Assembly (NCBI RefSeq): GCF_030035605.1 | Contig: NZ_CP106736.1 | Coordinates: 2,480,001-2,544,000, forward strand | Length of the DNA: 64,000 bases | DNA from: Silvimonas soli | GTDB lineage: Bacteria; Pseudomonadota; Gammaproteobacteria; Burkholderiales; Chitinibacteraceae | Reading direction: 5' to 3' | Shown here: in pieces, positions 28,051 to 36,701 of the stretch | Layout: each line of letters begins with the position of its first letter | Position numbering within the stretch: the stretch's first letter is position 1 | Translations under genes and position numbers: made by a program | The notes under the pieces: generated by a model | The model's database searches: none | What the model was told of the DNA's origin: nothing | What the model saw: only the letters and a program-made list of their open reading frames with translations

Positions 28051-28950
28051 ATGAATGTCTCCCTGCGGCAATTGCGCGTTTTTCTGGCGGTGGCCGAACA
28101 CCGCAGCTTTAGCCGGGCGGGCGATGTCATCGGCCTGACCCAACCGGCGGTGAGCCGTTGCATTCGTGAGCTGGAAAACGAAATCGGCATCAAGTTGCTG
28201 GATCGCACCACGCGTGAAGTGTTGCTCACTGCCGAAGGAACCGGGTTGGTGGGCGAAGTAGGGCGCTTGCTCGATGAGCTGGAAACCACATTGCAAGCCG
28301 CGCGCAATGTGGGCGAGCAACGCCGGGGCCGAGTGCGCGTGGCCAGCAGCCCGACTATTTCGGCCAATCTGATGCCCGCTTGTGTGGCGCGCTCGCTCAA
28401 GCACTATCCACAAATTTCGCTGGTGTTGCATGACCAGGTGCAGCGGCTGACCATCCAGAGCGTGCTGACCGGCGAGGTGGATTTTGGGGTAATTGTTGAC
28501 CCGCAATCGGCCGATGAACTACACACCGAAACCATCATGGAAGACCCGTTCTGCCTGATCCTGCCGCAGACTCACCCGCTGGCGCGCAAAGCGAGCGTGC
28601 ATTGGGCAGAACTGGATCGGCAAAAGCTGGTGCTGCTGGATTACGCCTCCGGCAGTCGCCCGCTCATTGACCAGGAACTGGCGCGCCATGGCGTGAGTTA
28701 TACCGTGGTGCAGGAACTGGGGCACCCGACCACCGTGTTTCGCATGCTGCAAACGGGCATCGGCATTTCGGTGATGCCGAGACTGGCGCTGCCGTTGCCA
28801 GAGTCTTCAGGGTTGACCATGCGGCCACTGGCGCCAGAGGTGAACCGGCAGATCATGCTGGCGCGTCGGCGCAACCGTTCGCTCTCGCCAGCGGCCGAGG
28901 TGGTGTGGGCGCTGGTGCGGCAAATGGCCAAAGAACTGTATCCCGGATAG
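28051..28950 (+). CDS. LysR-family transcriptional regulator (YfeR-like)
   Basis: A 299-residue regulator with an N-terminal winged helix-turn-helix (LRQLRVFLAVAEHRSFSRAG, LTQPAVSRCIRELENEIG) and a C-terminal LysR substrate-binding domain (VASSPTISANLMPACVA, GEVDFGVIVDPQ, GIGISVMPRLALP). It is transcribed away from the yfeH-like gene across a 108-base AT-rich spacer that should hold the shared operator. The same divergent arrangement occurs in Salmonella and E. coli, so orthology to YfeR is plausible but not proven. Confidence 0.88.
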   Translation: MNVSLRQLRVFLAVAEHRSFSRAGDVIGLTQPAVSRCIRELENEIGIKLLDRTTREVLLTAEGTGLVGEVGRLLDELETTLQAARNVGEQRRGRVRVASSPTISANLMPACVARSLKHYPQISLVLHDQVQRLTIQSVLTGEVDFGVIVDPQSADELHTETIMEDPFCLILPQTHPLARKASVHWAELDRQKLVLLDYASGSRPLIDQELARHGVSYTVVQELGHPTTVFRMLQTGIGISVMPRLALPLPESSGLTMRPLAPEVNRQIMLARRRNRSLSPAAEVVWALVRQMAKELYPG

Positions 28951-28970
28951 CGCGGCGCAACGCAGCGGGA

Positions 28971-29000
28971 TTGCTCGCCAAGTGGCGCTGCCGCTATACT
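28971..29000 (+). promoter_or_regulatory. Candidate promoter of the fluoride-riboswitch transcript
   Basis: TTGCTC (28971-28976) and TATACT (28995-29000) with an 18-base spacer. Transcription would start about 29006, a few bases before the riboswitch aptamer, which supports the call. Confidence 0.5.
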
Positions 29001-29010
29001 CGTTTGACTT

Positions 29011-29112
29011 TGGGAGATGGCATGCCTCCCTGAACCGCCCGGCACTTCTTGCAGGGCTGATGATGCCTACGGTTTCCCGGACGGGAGCCGCAGGCGCGCC
29101 ACTCGTCCGGGA
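29011..29112 (+). promoter_or_regulatory. Fluoride (crcB-type) riboswitch with downstream stem
   Basis: The aptamer signature runs from GGGAGATGGCATGCCTCCC (about 29012-29030) through AACCGCC to GCTGATGATGCCTAC (29056-29070), the hallmark sequence of the crcB motif. A 9-bp stem (TCCCGGACG/CGTCCGGGA, 29075-29112) follows and is probably the expression platform. It has no U-tract, so control may be at translation initiation or through Rho. The downstream gene encodes a fluoride-type CLC, which confirms the assignment. Confidence 0.92.
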
Positions 29113-29149
29113 TGTTTGAGTACCCAAACCAGAACACCCGGATCGCCCC

Positions 29150-30421
29150 ATGAAATATCCCTTTCTGACTGAATTACGGGGCCTGCTGGCCTACGTGGCT
29201 TGCTGGACGCCGCTGGCGCTGGTCGTCGGCGCGCTGTCGGGCTCCGCTTCGGCGCTGTTTTTATTTGCGCTGGATTGGGCGACCGGCACGCGGCTCACTC
29301 ACCCTTGGTTGCTGGCTCTGCTGCCACTGGCCGGGTTTGTCGTGGCGTGGGTGTATCTCAAGTTCGGTACGCAGGTCGAGGCCGGCAACAACCTGCTGAT
29401 CGACGAAATCCACGACCCCAAAAAAATGGTGCCCTTACGCATGGCACCACTGGTGTTGATCGGCACCGTGATCTCGCATCTGTTTGGCGCTTCGGTGGGC
29501 CGTGAAGGCACAGCAGTGCAGATGGGCGGGGCTCTCGCCGACCAACTCACCCGCATCTTCAAACTCACCCCGGAAAACCGTCGCATTCTGCTTATGAGTG
29601 GGCTGAGCGCCGGGTTTGCTTCAATTTTTGGGGTGCCGCTGGCCGGGTCTTTGTTTGGGCTGGAAGTGCTGGCAATTGGTCGGCTGCGCTATGACGCGCT
29701 ATTTCCGTGTCTGATAGCGGCGGTCGCGGCGGATCAGGTGTGTCTGCTTTGGGGCGCGCACCATACCCATTATGTGGTGGGCGCGATTCCACCGGTTTCC
29801 GCTTGGGGCATGGCTGCCACTTTGCTGGCAGGTGCTTTGTTTGGCATCACCGGCATGGTGTTTGCGCAAGGCACGCATCGGCTCACTGCCTTGCTGAAAC
29901 GACTGCTGCCATATTCGCCGCTGCGCGCGCTGGTCGGCGGCGCGGTGTTCGCGTTGGTAGCCTGGCTGTGCCACGCCGAACGTTATCTTGGCTTGGGTGT
30001 GCCGGTGATTGTAGAGGCATTTCAGCACCCGGTTTTGCCGTGGGATTTTGCTGCCAAACTGGTCGCCACGGTAGCTTCGCTGGCCAGCGGCTTTAAAGGC
30101 GGTGAAGTGACGCCGCTGTTCTTTATCGGCGCAACCTTGGGCAACGTGCTGGCTCCGCTGCTGCATATGCCGATCGGTTTATTCGCTGGTTTGGGGCTGG
30201 TCGCAGTGTTTGCCGGTGCCGCGAATACACCGATTGCCTCAGCCGTCATGGCGGTTGAACTGTTTGGCGGCGAGATTGGCGTGTATGCCGCTGCAGCATG
30301 TGTGATGAGCTGGTTGTTCTCCGGCCATACCGGTATCTACAAGTCCCAGCGCGTGGGCGGTGGCAAGTGGCGGCGGTTTACCGAAGATGTGCGCGTCGGC
30401 GATTTGACCGAACGTAAATAA
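29150..30421 (+). CDS. CLC-F type fluoride/proton antiporter
   Basis: A 423-residue CLC-family membrane transporter. Two features place it in the fluoride-specific CLC-F branch: GNNLLIDEIHDP where chloride CLCs have GSGIP, and GREGTAVQMG where they have GREGP. The C-terminal GGEVTPLFFIGATLGNVLAP matches the third CLC ion-pathway motif. The fluoride riboswitch upstream supports the same function, which is expulsion of cytoplasmic fluoride in exchange for protons. General annotation as a chloride channel would be misleading here. The ATG at 29150 lies 38 bases beyond the riboswitch stem. Confidence 0.92.
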   Translation: MKYPFLTELRGLLAYVACWTPLALVVGALSGSASALFLFALDWATGTRLTHPWLLALLPLAGFVVAWVYLKFGTQVEAGNNLLIDEIHDPKKMVPLRMAPLVLIGTVISHLFGASVGREGTAVQMGGALADQLTRIFKLTPENRRILLMSGLSAGFASIFGVPLAGSLFGLEVLAIGRLRYDALFPCLIAAVAADQVCLLWGAHHTHYVVGAIPPVSAWGMAATLLAGALFGITGMVFAQGTHRLTALLKRLLPYSPLRALVGGAVFALVAWLCHAERYLGLGVPVIVEAFQHPVLPWDFAAKLVATVASLASGFKGGEVTPLFFIGATLGNVLAPLLHMPIGLFAGLGLVAVFAGAANTPIASAVMAVELFGGEIGVYAAAACVMSWLFSGHTGIYKSQRVGGGKWRRFTEDVRVGDLTERK

Positions 30422-30522
30422 AACCATGAACGGATTCAATGGTTTGGCTGCCTGATGGGGCTCACGCCTGTCATATTGGATAACAGGCGCGTACAACGGG
30501 TCGTGTCTCCAGAAGGAATCTC

Positions 30523-30996
30523 ATGAATATCAGCGTTCTCGCTACCCATACCGGCGCCGTCGCCTGCCTGCTGTTTGCCGCTCCAACCTTTGCCAGCTCC
30601 GCGCCAGCCGACTGCAATGCCAAACGCCAATCGATTGAGCAGCAGTTGAAATACGCCGAAGCCCATCACAACAGCCACCAGGCTGCTGGTTTGCGTAGCG
30701 CGCTGGCCAACGTTAACCAGTATTGCACCCCCGAACGCATGCAAGCCGAGCGCGACGCACATGAACGCAAGCTGGTGGCGGAAGTGGATGACGATCAGCG
30801 TGACGTGAACGAAGAACGCGAAAAACTCAGCCGTCATCAGGAAAACCTGCGCCAGGCACGCGATGATGGCGACCACCAGTTGATCGACAAACTGAACAAG
30901 AAAATCAGCAAAGCGCAGAAAGAACTGGACGACGACGAGCGCGATCTGGCCAGGTCACAACGGGAACTGGATGAGTTTCGGCGGGCGAAGCCATGA
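30523..30996 (+). CDS. DUF1090 family periplasmic protein (YqjC-like)
   Basis: A 157-residue protein with a signal peptide (to about residue 25, PTFASS). CNAKRQSIEQQLKYAEAHHN and GLRSALANVNQYCTPE match DUF1090/YqjC, including the two conserved cysteines. The rest is a highly charged coiled coil (KLNKKISKAQKELDDDERDL). E. coli YqjC is a small periplasmic protein of unknown biochemical role; this one has a longer charged tail. AGAAGGAA precedes the ATG. Confidence 0.82.
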   Translation: MNISVLATHTGAVACLLFAAPTFASSAPADCNAKRQSIEQQLKYAEAHHNSHQAAGLRSALANVNQYCTPERMQAERDAHERKLVAEVDDDQRDVNEEREKLSRHQENLRQARDDGDHQLIDKLNKKISKAQKELDDDERDLARSQRELDEFRRAKP

Positions 30997-31015
30997 GGTT
31001 TTTCGTGAGGGGTTT

Positions 31016-31037
31016 GTAGGGCGGGTGTAACCCGCCG
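31016..31037. repeat. REP-like palindrome, family B
   Basis: GTAGGGCGGGTGTAACCCGCC, the same sequence type that flanks the transposase gene at 48730-49245. Five further copies lie at 43489, 46500, 48647, 48688 and 49338. Confidence 0.85.
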
Positions 31038-31068
31038 CAACTTCAGACTCAACTTCAAAAGCTTGTTT

Positions 31069-31402
31069 TGTTAGTGCCCGCAGCACGGGTTTTAAAGGTA
31101 TTTGATACCCGGTGGCGACCAGGAGCACGACACCTTTCTTTGCGTCGCCAAAGAAAAGAAACCAAAAGTCCCGCAGAGCGGGATAGCAAAAGGCGACCCC
31201 GCTGCCGCAAGGGGGCCCAAGGTCAAAAGCCGTGCCCCTCGGGGGTACCCCCACGACGATGCAGAATGCTTCGAGTGCAGGTTCAGGGGGAAGCAAACCG
31301 TCTGTATGCCAGGATTGTTTGCGCGCCTCCGGCGTTCCCTCGGTCGGCCGGAGCCTAAGGTCTCCGGCTCTCTGTCGGCGTGCTCAGTCGCGTTGTTTGC
31401 TA
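31069..31402. repeat. Long intergenic repeat, family D, copy 1
   Basis: About 330 bases. It is co-linear with a second copy at 39377-39648, from TTAGTGCC through CGTCGCCAAAGAAAAGAAAC and AAAAGTCCCGCAGAGCGGG to TCCCTCGGTCGGCCGGAGCC and CTCCGGCTCT. This copy has an extra segment (about 31228-31300) that includes CCCCTCGGGGGTACCCCCAC, also found inside gcvT. Similar TTTCTTTGCGTCGCCAAAGAAA-type elements are common between genes in proteobacteria. Confidence 0.8.
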
Positions 31403-31408
31403 GCCGCC

Positions 31409-31445
31409 CGTAGCCCGGATTCCCGCTGCGCTCCATCCGGGCTAC
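31409..31445. repeat. Palindromic repeat, family A
   Basis: CGTAGCCCGGAT and ATCCGGGCTAC around a 14-base centre, directly after the family D element. Confidence 0.8.
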
Positions 31446-31560
31446 AAAAACTGGCCAACGGATGATGCGTTTTTCTCCATTGGCCGCTGGATTGGGTACG
31501 ACTTCTTCTTCGGTGGCTCTTTCCCGGCGAGGCAAGTTGCACGATAAGGCATTACAGCCC

Positions 31561-31595
31561 CGTAGCCCGGATGAAGCGTCAGCGAGAATCCGGGG
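31561..31595. repeat. Palindromic repeat, family A, right arm truncated
   Basis: CGTAGCCCGGATGAAGCG with a shortened right arm (AATCCGGGGG). Same family as the copy 150 bases earlier. Confidence 0.7.
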
Positions 31596-31824
31596 GCAAT
31601 GCGCCAGTATCCACTGGCATTTGAAATTGCCCACGTCACTCCCCCGATTCCCGCTCTGTTTCCGCCTCTCCTCCCCATTCCCGCACTTTCCATATAACTG
31701 CTCAATTCTTTATCTCGTTTAAGAATAAAAAGAATATTCAAAAGTCTTTGTGGAAATAAAGACATCGCTTTAAATTCCGTTTTCGACACATCAATCCTGA
31801 CTGATAGTCCCAAAAGGAATTTAA

Positions 31825-32421
31825 ATGCCCGTCGTCGTGACCATCTCTGGCAGTCCCAGTGTTCGCTCCCGCTCGCAAGGTTTGCTCAATCGCGCGGCGC
31901 AGGTGCTGGCGCAGCAGGGTATTGAGATCAAAACCTTTACGCTGGCCGATTTTCCGGCTGAGGCGCTGCTGCATGCGCAGTTCGATCACCCATCCATCAA
32001 ATACCTGCAAGAGACAGTCGCTCATGCTGATGGCCTGATCGTCAGCACGCCGGTCTACAAAGCGGCGTATAGCGGCGCACTCAAGGTCATTCTGGATTTG
32101 TTGCCAGAGCGGGCGCTGGCGCATCACGCGGTATTGCCGCTGGCCACTGGCGGTAGCCCGGCCCACATGCTGGCGGTGGATTACTCGCTGCAGCCGGTGC
32201 TCACGGCACTTAAAGCGCGGCACGTGCTTGGCGGTATCTACGCTACCGACAAAGAGTTGACCTGGGGCGAGGGCGATGTGCTGCATTTGTCGCCAGAAAT
32301 TGATGATCGCCTGCATGTAGCGCTGTCACGGTTTATCACTCACCTGCCCAACCCGGGCCATGTTCAGCTGGACCCGAACACCCTGCACGCGCAATTGCGG
32401 CTTGGTCGCGTCAGTCTCTGA
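31825..32421 (+). CDS. ssuE: NADPH-dependent FMN reductase of alkanesulfonate utilisation
   Basis: This 198-residue flavodoxin-like reductase supplies reduced FMN to the SsuD monooxygenase. The N-terminal FMN loop is TISGSPSVRSRSQGLL, followed by GLIVSTPVYKAAYSGALKV and the family LDLLPERALAHHAVLPLATG block. It is the first gene of the sulfonate cluster, 65 bases before ssuA. AAGGAATTTAA precedes the ATG. Expression is expected under sulfate limitation in relatives (Cbl/CysB control), but I cannot identify a binding site here. Confidence 0.93.
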   Translation: MPVVVTISGSPSVRSRSQGLLNRAAQVLAQQGIEIKTFTLADFPAEALLHAQFDHPSIKYLQETVAHADGLIVSTPVYKAAYSGALKVILDLLPERALAHHAVLPLATGGSPAHMLAVDYSLQPVLTALKARHVLGGIYATDKELTWGEGDVLHLSPEIDDRLHVALSRFITHLPNPGHVQLDPNTLHAQLRLGRVSL

Positions 32422-32485
32422 TTGCACCTGCAGAGCCACCAACAACAACTCAACATCACAAAAACAACACGCTGGAGAAACGCTC

Positions 32486-33418
32486 ATGCTGCGCAAATTG
32501 CTTGCCCCCATCGCCACGTTGGCGCTCGGTTTGGCCTTAACTGCTCCGGCCCATGCCGCCGACCAGACCGTACGGATTGGCTATCAAAAATACGGTGTAT
32601 TCACCCTGCTCAAAGCACGCGGCACGCTGGAGAAAAAACTCGAGGGCCAAGGCTGGAAAGTGAGCTGGACCGAGTTCCCCGGTGGTCCGCAATTGCTGGA
32701 AGCGCTGAACGTCGGTGCGGTGGATTTCGGCCTGACCGGTGAAGCCCCGCCCGTATTTGCCCAGGCCGCTGGCGCGCAACTGGTCTACGTGGCCAACGAG
32801 CCGCCAGCGCCGCAAGCCGAAGCGATCCTGGTGCCTAAAGATTCGCCGATCAAATCGGTGAAAGACCTCAAGGGCAAGAAAGTGGCGCTGAACAAGGGCT
32901 CCAACGTGCATTACCTGTTGGTCAAAGCGCTGGAAGAAGCGGGGTTGAAACTGAGCGATATCCAGCCGGTTTACCTGCCGCCCGCCGATGCTCGTGCCGC
33001 GTTTGCCAAAGGCGCGGTAGATGCGTGGGTGATCTGGGATCCATACCTGGCCGCAGCCGAAGCGCAACTGAGCGTACGTACGCTGCGTGACGGTAAAGGG
33101 CTGGTAAACAACTATCAGTTCATTCTGGCCAGCCGCAAATTTGCTACCAGCCAGACAGGCATTGTCAAAACAGTGCTGAACGAACTGCAAGTCACCGACC
33201 AATGGGCCAATGCCAATACCGCTGAAGCGGCCAAAGAGTTGTCGCAACAGATCGGTTTGCCGGTGGAGGTGGTTGCCAGCACCTTGCCGCGCAATACCTT
33301 GGGTCTGCAGTCAGTCAGCCCGCAAGTGGCAGCTCAACAGCAAAAGATCGCCGATACCTTCCACGATCTGGGTTTGATTCCGGTGGCCGTCAAAGTGCAA
33401 GACGCGCTGCTCAAATAA
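32486..33418 (+). CDS. ssuA: Aliphatic sulfonate ABC transporter binding protein, first copy
   Basis: A 310-residue periplasmic protein with a signal peptide ending APAHAAD. It then has the SsuA pattern VRIGYQKYGVFTLLKARGTL, WTEFPGGPQLLEALNVGAVD, GLTGEAPPVFAQAAGA and AVDAWVIWDPYLAAAEA. The ATG at 32486 is supported by GGAGAAA about 9 bases upstream, while the longer open frame overlaps ssuE. A second ssuA follows within 15 bases, so the pair may bind different sulfonates through one permease. Confidence 0.92.
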   Translation: MLRKLLAPIATLALGLALTAPAHAADQTVRIGYQKYGVFTLLKARGTLEKKLEGQGWKVSWTEFPGGPQLLEALNVGAVDFGLTGEAPPVFAQAAGAQLVYVANEPPAPQAEAILVPKDSPIKSVKDLKGKKVALNKGSNVHYLLVKALEEAGLKLSDIQPVYLPPADARAAFAKGAVDAWVIWDPYLAAAEAQLSVRTLRDGKGLVNNYQFILASRKFATSQTGIVKTVLNELQVTDQWANANTAEAAKELSQQIGLPVEVVASTLPRNTLGLQSVSPQVAAQQQKIADTFHDLGLIPVAVKVQDALLK

Positions 33419-33433
33419 GGCGGGGAGAAAACG

Positions 33434-34369
33434 ATGTTGCTGCGACAACTGACAGGACTGATGGCGGGGCTGGTCGTGGCAGTAGCCGCAGCACTTCCGG
33501 CTCATGCTGATGAACTACGCATTGGTTTTCAGAAGAGTTCGTTCAATCTGATCGTGCTCAAAAGCCGGGGCATGCTGGAACAACGGCTGGGCGCGGGGAC
33601 CTCCGTGAAGTGGGTCGAGTTTCCGGCTGGTCCACAAATGCTTGAAGCACTCAATGCCGGGTCGGTGGACTTTGGCATGACCGGCGACACGCCACCACTG
33701 TTTGCCCAGGCGGCTGGGACCAAGCTGGTTTATGTGGGTTATGAACCGGCCAAACCACAGGCAGCGGCAATCCTGGTGGCCAAAGACGCCAGCATCAAAA
33801 AAATGGCGGACCTGAAAGGCAAACGCATTGCTTTGCAAAAGGGTTCGAGTTCGCACGCTTTGCTGCTGCGCGCGCTGGATAAAGCCGGGCTGAAATGGGA
33901 AGACATCCAGCCCGCATATCTGGCTCCGGCCGATGCGCGTGCTGCTTTCGAGCGTGGCGCCGTGGATGCCTGGGTGATCTGGGACCCGTATTACGCTTCG
34001 GCTGAAAAAGCGCTCAACCCGCGCGTGCTGGCGACCGCCGAAGGTTTGACCAGTAACCAGACCTTCTACCTCGCCAGCCGCGAATACGCCCGGCGCAACA
34101 AAGCACTGCTGAATACGGTGTTTGAAGAACTGACCCGCAATAGCGAGTTTATGGAACAGCACCCAAGCGACACCGCGAAATTGCTGTCGGCTTATGTCGG
34201 GCTCGACCAGGCCACTTTTGAACAAGTACTGGCGCGCCATCCGAACTATCGCGTGGGCTGGCTGGATGACAAAACCGTGCTTGAGCAACAAAAGCTGGCC
34301 GATCGTTTTGCCACGCAAGGCTTGATTCCGCATCCGGTGAACGTGGCCGACATCGTGGTGCGTCATTGA
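33434..34369 (+). CDS. ssuA: Aliphatic sulfonate ABC transporter binding protein, second copy
   Basis: A 311-residue paralogue of the preceding gene with the same order of motifs: signal peptide ending ALPAHAD, LRIGFQKSSFNLIVLKSRGM, WVEFPAGPQMLEALNAGSVD, GMTGDTPPLFAQAAGT and AVDAWVIWDPYYASAEKAL. The ligand-pocket segment after the signal peptide differs (KSSFNLIV against KYGVFTLL), which may change ligand preference. GGGGAG lies 7 bases before the ATG. It is followed by ssuD. Confidence 0.92.
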   Translation: MLLRQLTGLMAGLVVAVAAALPAHADELRIGFQKSSFNLIVLKSRGMLEQRLGAGTSVKWVEFPAGPQMLEALNAGSVDFGMTGDTPPLFAQAAGTKLVYVGYEPAKPQAAAILVAKDASIKKMADLKGKRIALQKGSSSHALLLRALDKAGLKWEDIQPAYLAPADARAAFERGAVDAWVIWDPYYASAEKALNPRVLATAEGLTSNQTFYLASREYARRNKALLNTVFEELTRNSEFMEQHPSDTAKLLSAYVGLDQATFEQVLARHPNYRVGWLDDKTVLEQQKLADRFATQGLIPHPVNVADIVVRH

Positions 34370-34453
34370 ACACGGTTCCGTCGATTCGCCCCATTCCATT
34401 TTGAGTTTTTGATTGATACGCTTGGCGTCAGGCCAGGCCACAAGGAATACATC

Positions 34454-35611
34454 ATGAGTCTGAATATTTTCTGGTTTTTGCCGACCCACGGCGACGGCCG
34501 ATATCTGGGCACCGGCCACGGCGCGCGCAGCGTTAATCATGCTTATCTGAAGCAGATCGCCCAGGCTGCCGATGAACTGGGTTACTACGGCGTACTGATC
34601 CCCACCGGCCGCTCGTGCGAAGACGCGTGGGTGGTGGCCAGTTCGCTGGCACCGCTGACCGAACGCCTGCGCTACCTGGTGGCGATTCGCCCCGGCATCA
34701 TTTCGCCGACCGTCTCCGCTCGCATGGCCGCCACGCTGGATCGCATCTCTAACGGTCGCGTGCTGATCAACGTGGTCACTGGTGGTGATCCGGATGAACA
34801 GGCCGGTGACGGCATCTGGCTGGATCACAACGAACGTTATGAAGTGACCGATGAATTCCTCAAGGTCTGGCGCGGCGTGCTGGAAGGCGAGTCGGTGGAT
34901 TTTGAAGGCAAGCACATCAGGGTCAAGGGCGCCAAAACGCTCTACCCGCCAGTGCAATCGCCGTATCCGCCGCTGTATTTTGGCGGCTCATCACCCGCTG
35001 CGGTCGATCTGGCCGCCGAACAGGTGGATGTCTACCTGACCTGGGGTGAGCCGCCTGCCGCTGTGGCCGAGAAAATCGCCGCCGTGCGCGAGAAAGCAGC
35101 CAAGCTGGGCCGAACCGTGAAATTTGGCATTCGCCTGCATGTGATCGTGCGTGAAACCAGTGAGGCCGCCTGGGCCGCCGCCGACGAGTTGATCAGCCAC
35201 GTCACCGACGACACCATCGCCGCCGCGCAAAAAGCGTTCTCGCGCTTTGATTCGGTGGGCCAGCAACGCATGGCCGCCTTGCACGGTGGCCGTCGCGACA
35301 AACTCGAAGTCTCGCCTAACCTGTGGGCCGGCGTCGGTCTGGTGCGCGGCGGTGCGGGGACCGCGCTGGTCGGCAGCCCGGAAGAAGTCGCCGCCCGGAT
35401 CAAGGAGTACGCGGACATTGGTATTGAGAGCTTTATTTTCAGCGGTTATCCGCATCTCGAAGAAGCTTACCGTTTTGCCGAACTGGTGTTTCCGCTGCTG
35501 CCGTTATCTGAACAATCGCAAAGACCCGCCAAAGCTAATCTGACCGGACCATTTGGCGAGATCGTTGCCAATGATTTGCCACCTGCGGTGCTGAAGGTTG
35601 CGCAAAGCTGA
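34454..35611 (+). CDS. ssuD: FMNH2-dependent alkanesulfonate monooxygenase
   Basis: A 385-residue luciferase-like TIM barrel that cleaves alkanesulfonates to aldehyde and sulfite. It begins [19 protein letters not shown] and includes [34 protein letters not shown] and [15 protein letters not shown], characteristic of SsuD. The length matches E. coli SsuD (381). The start at 34454 has AAGGA upstream and is preferred over the in-frame codon at 34409. A repeat-filled 300-base gap separates it from ssuC. Confidence 0.95.
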   Translation: MSLNIFWFLPTHGDGRYLGTGHGARSVNHAYLKQIAQAADELGYYGVLIPTGRSCEDAWVVASSLAPLTERLRYLVAIRPGIISPTVSARMAATLDRISNGRVLINVVTGGDPDEQAGDGIWLDHNERYEVTDEFLKVWRGVLEGESVDFEGKHIRVKGAKTLYPPVQSPYPPLYFGGSSPAAVDLAAEQVDVYLTWGEPPAAVAEKIAAVREKAAKLGRTVKFGIRLHVIVRETSEAAWAAADELISHVTDDTIAAAQKAFSRFDSVGQQRMAALHGGRRDKLEVSPNLWAGVGLVRGGAGTALVGSPEEVAARIKEYADIGIESFIFSGYPHLEEAYRFAELVFPLLPLSEQSQRPAKANLTGPFGEIVANDLPPAVLKVAQS

Positions 35612-35623
35612 TCGCATGGCTTC

Positions 35624-35661
35624 CGTAGCCCGGATGGAGCGAAGCGGGAATCCGGGCTACG
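35624..35661. repeat. Palindromic repeat, family A
   Basis: CGTAGCCCGGAT and ATCCGGGCTACG perfect arms around GGAGCGAAGCGGGA, just after the ssuD stop. Confidence 0.85.
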
Positions 35662-35674
35662 AAACCGATTCGTC

Positions 35675-35694
35675 ATTCCCGCGCAGGCGGGAAT
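35675..35694. repeat. Short palindrome of the ATTCCCGC..GCGGGAAT type
   Basis: ATTCCCGC and GCGGGAAT pair around GCAG. A hairpin of this type is common in proteobacterial intergenic DNA. Confidence 0.7.
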
Positions 35695-35797
35695 CCAGCT
35701 GCGGCGCTGCTAAGAATGAGCGCGCGCGTGGGCAGCTTAGGTTTGCGCTGGGGGGCGGAGGTGAGAATGTGAGCGGAGGGCTGTCATGCAGGCACTG

Positions 35798-35838
35798 CCA
35801 CTGGATTCCCACCAAGGGGACCGCCGAGGTTGGGGATG
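35798..35838. repeat. Intergenic repeat, family F, copy 1
   Basis: CCACTGGATTCCCACCAAGG followed by GGACCGCCGAGGTTGGGGATG. It is nearly identical, in inverted orientation, to 39709-39749. Confidence 0.75.
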
Positions 35839-35910
35839 CCTCGCCAATCCGGCTGACATCGCAAGAGATGATTTGAAGACCAGCAGCTCTACGTTCTGGA
35901 GAAATTTTAA

Positions 35911-36693
35911 ATGGCAAATAAATGGACATCCCACCTGGCCCGGCAAGCCACGCCGTGGCTGGTGCCGCTGCTGCTGATCGTGGCGTGGCAAGCGGCATCC
36001 AGTGCGGGTGAGATTGATAGCCGCGTCATGCCCGCGCCGCTGGCGGTGCTTAAGGCTGGTGAGCAACTCGCGGCTTCTGGCCAATTGTGGCTGCATCTGA
36101 AAATCAGTTTTGTCCGCGCCATGGCCGGTTTTGCCATTGGCGGCAGCATTGGTTTGCTGCTGGGACTGATCACTGGTTTATCGCGCCGGGGTGAGCTGGT
36201 GCTCGATAGCACGGTGCAGATGATCCGCACCATTCCGCCGCTGGCGCTGATTCCGCTGGTCATTTTGTGGTTTGGCATTGATGAGAGCGCCAAGCTGTTT
36301 CTGGTGGCGTTTGGCACGCTGTTTCCGGTGTATATCAACACGTATCACGGCATCAAATCGGTAGATAGCGGCCTGGTAGAAATGGCGCGCAATTACGGCC
36401 TTAAAGGCTGGCCGCTGTTTCGCGACGTGATTCTGCCCGGCGCGCTGCCGTCGATTCTGGTCGGGGTGCGCTTTGCGCTGGGCTTTGCGTGGATTTTGCT
36501 TATCGTGGCCGAAACCATCTCGGCCAGTTCCGGCATCGGTTACCTCGCCACCAACGCCCGCGAGTTTCTGCAGACAGATGTGGTGGTGTTGTCGATTCTG
36601 CTTTACGCCTTGCTGGGCAAATTCTCGGATGTGTTCGCCCGCTGGCTGGAACGGCGCTGGCTACGCTGGCATCCGGCATATCAAAAGGGATGA
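35911..36693 (+). CDS. ssuC: Aliphatic sulfonate ABC transporter permease
   Basis: A 260-residue inner-membrane permease of the BPD_transp_1 family with about six helices. The EAA-type cytoplasmic loop reads [21 protein letters not shown], close to the SsuC/TauC consensus. Its stop overlaps an ATG of the following frame (ATGA at 36690-36693), showing tight coupling to ssuB. CTGGAG lies about 11 bases before the ATG. Confidence 0.93.
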   Translation: MANKWTSHLARQATPWLVPLLLIVAWQAASSAGEIDSRVMPAPLAVLKAGEQLAASGQLWLHLKISFVRAMAGFAIGGSIGLLLGLITGLSRRGELVLDSTVQMIRTIPPLALIPLVILWFGIDESAKLFLVAFGTLFPVYINTYHGIKSVDSGLVEMARNYGLKGWPLFRDVILPGALPSILVGVRFALGFAWILLIVAETISASSGIGYLATNAREFLQTDVVVLSILLYALLGKFSDVFARWLERRWLRWHPAYQKG

Positions 36694-36701
36694 GATCTGC
36701 C

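Larger units (their letters stand above)
30997..31824. other. Repeat-rich intergenic region
   Basis: This 828-base gap between the yqjC-like gene and ssuE holds a family B hairpin, a long family D element and two family A palindromes, listed separately. Open frames within it on both strands are repeat-derived and have no gene-like properties. The last 80 bases are AT-rich and should include the ssuE promoter. Confidence 0.7.
35612..35910. other. Repeat-containing gap inside the ssu operon
   Basis: Contains a family A palindrome, a short CATTCCCGCGCAGGCGGGAAT hairpin and a family F element (listed separately). It splits ssuD from ssuC without removing a gene. Confidence 0.7.

Noticed and set aside
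29150..30421. Chloride channel annotation for the CLC protein
   Set aside because: GNNLLIDEIH, GREGT and the fluoride riboswitch all point to the fluoride-specific branch.
31092..31634. Open frames of 70-180 codons on both strands
   Set aside because: They run through family D and A repeats; open frames recur with the repeats and have no ribosome binding sites.
33515..34957. A 480-codon open frame on the minus strand
   Set aside because: Antisense to the second ssuA and to ssuD.
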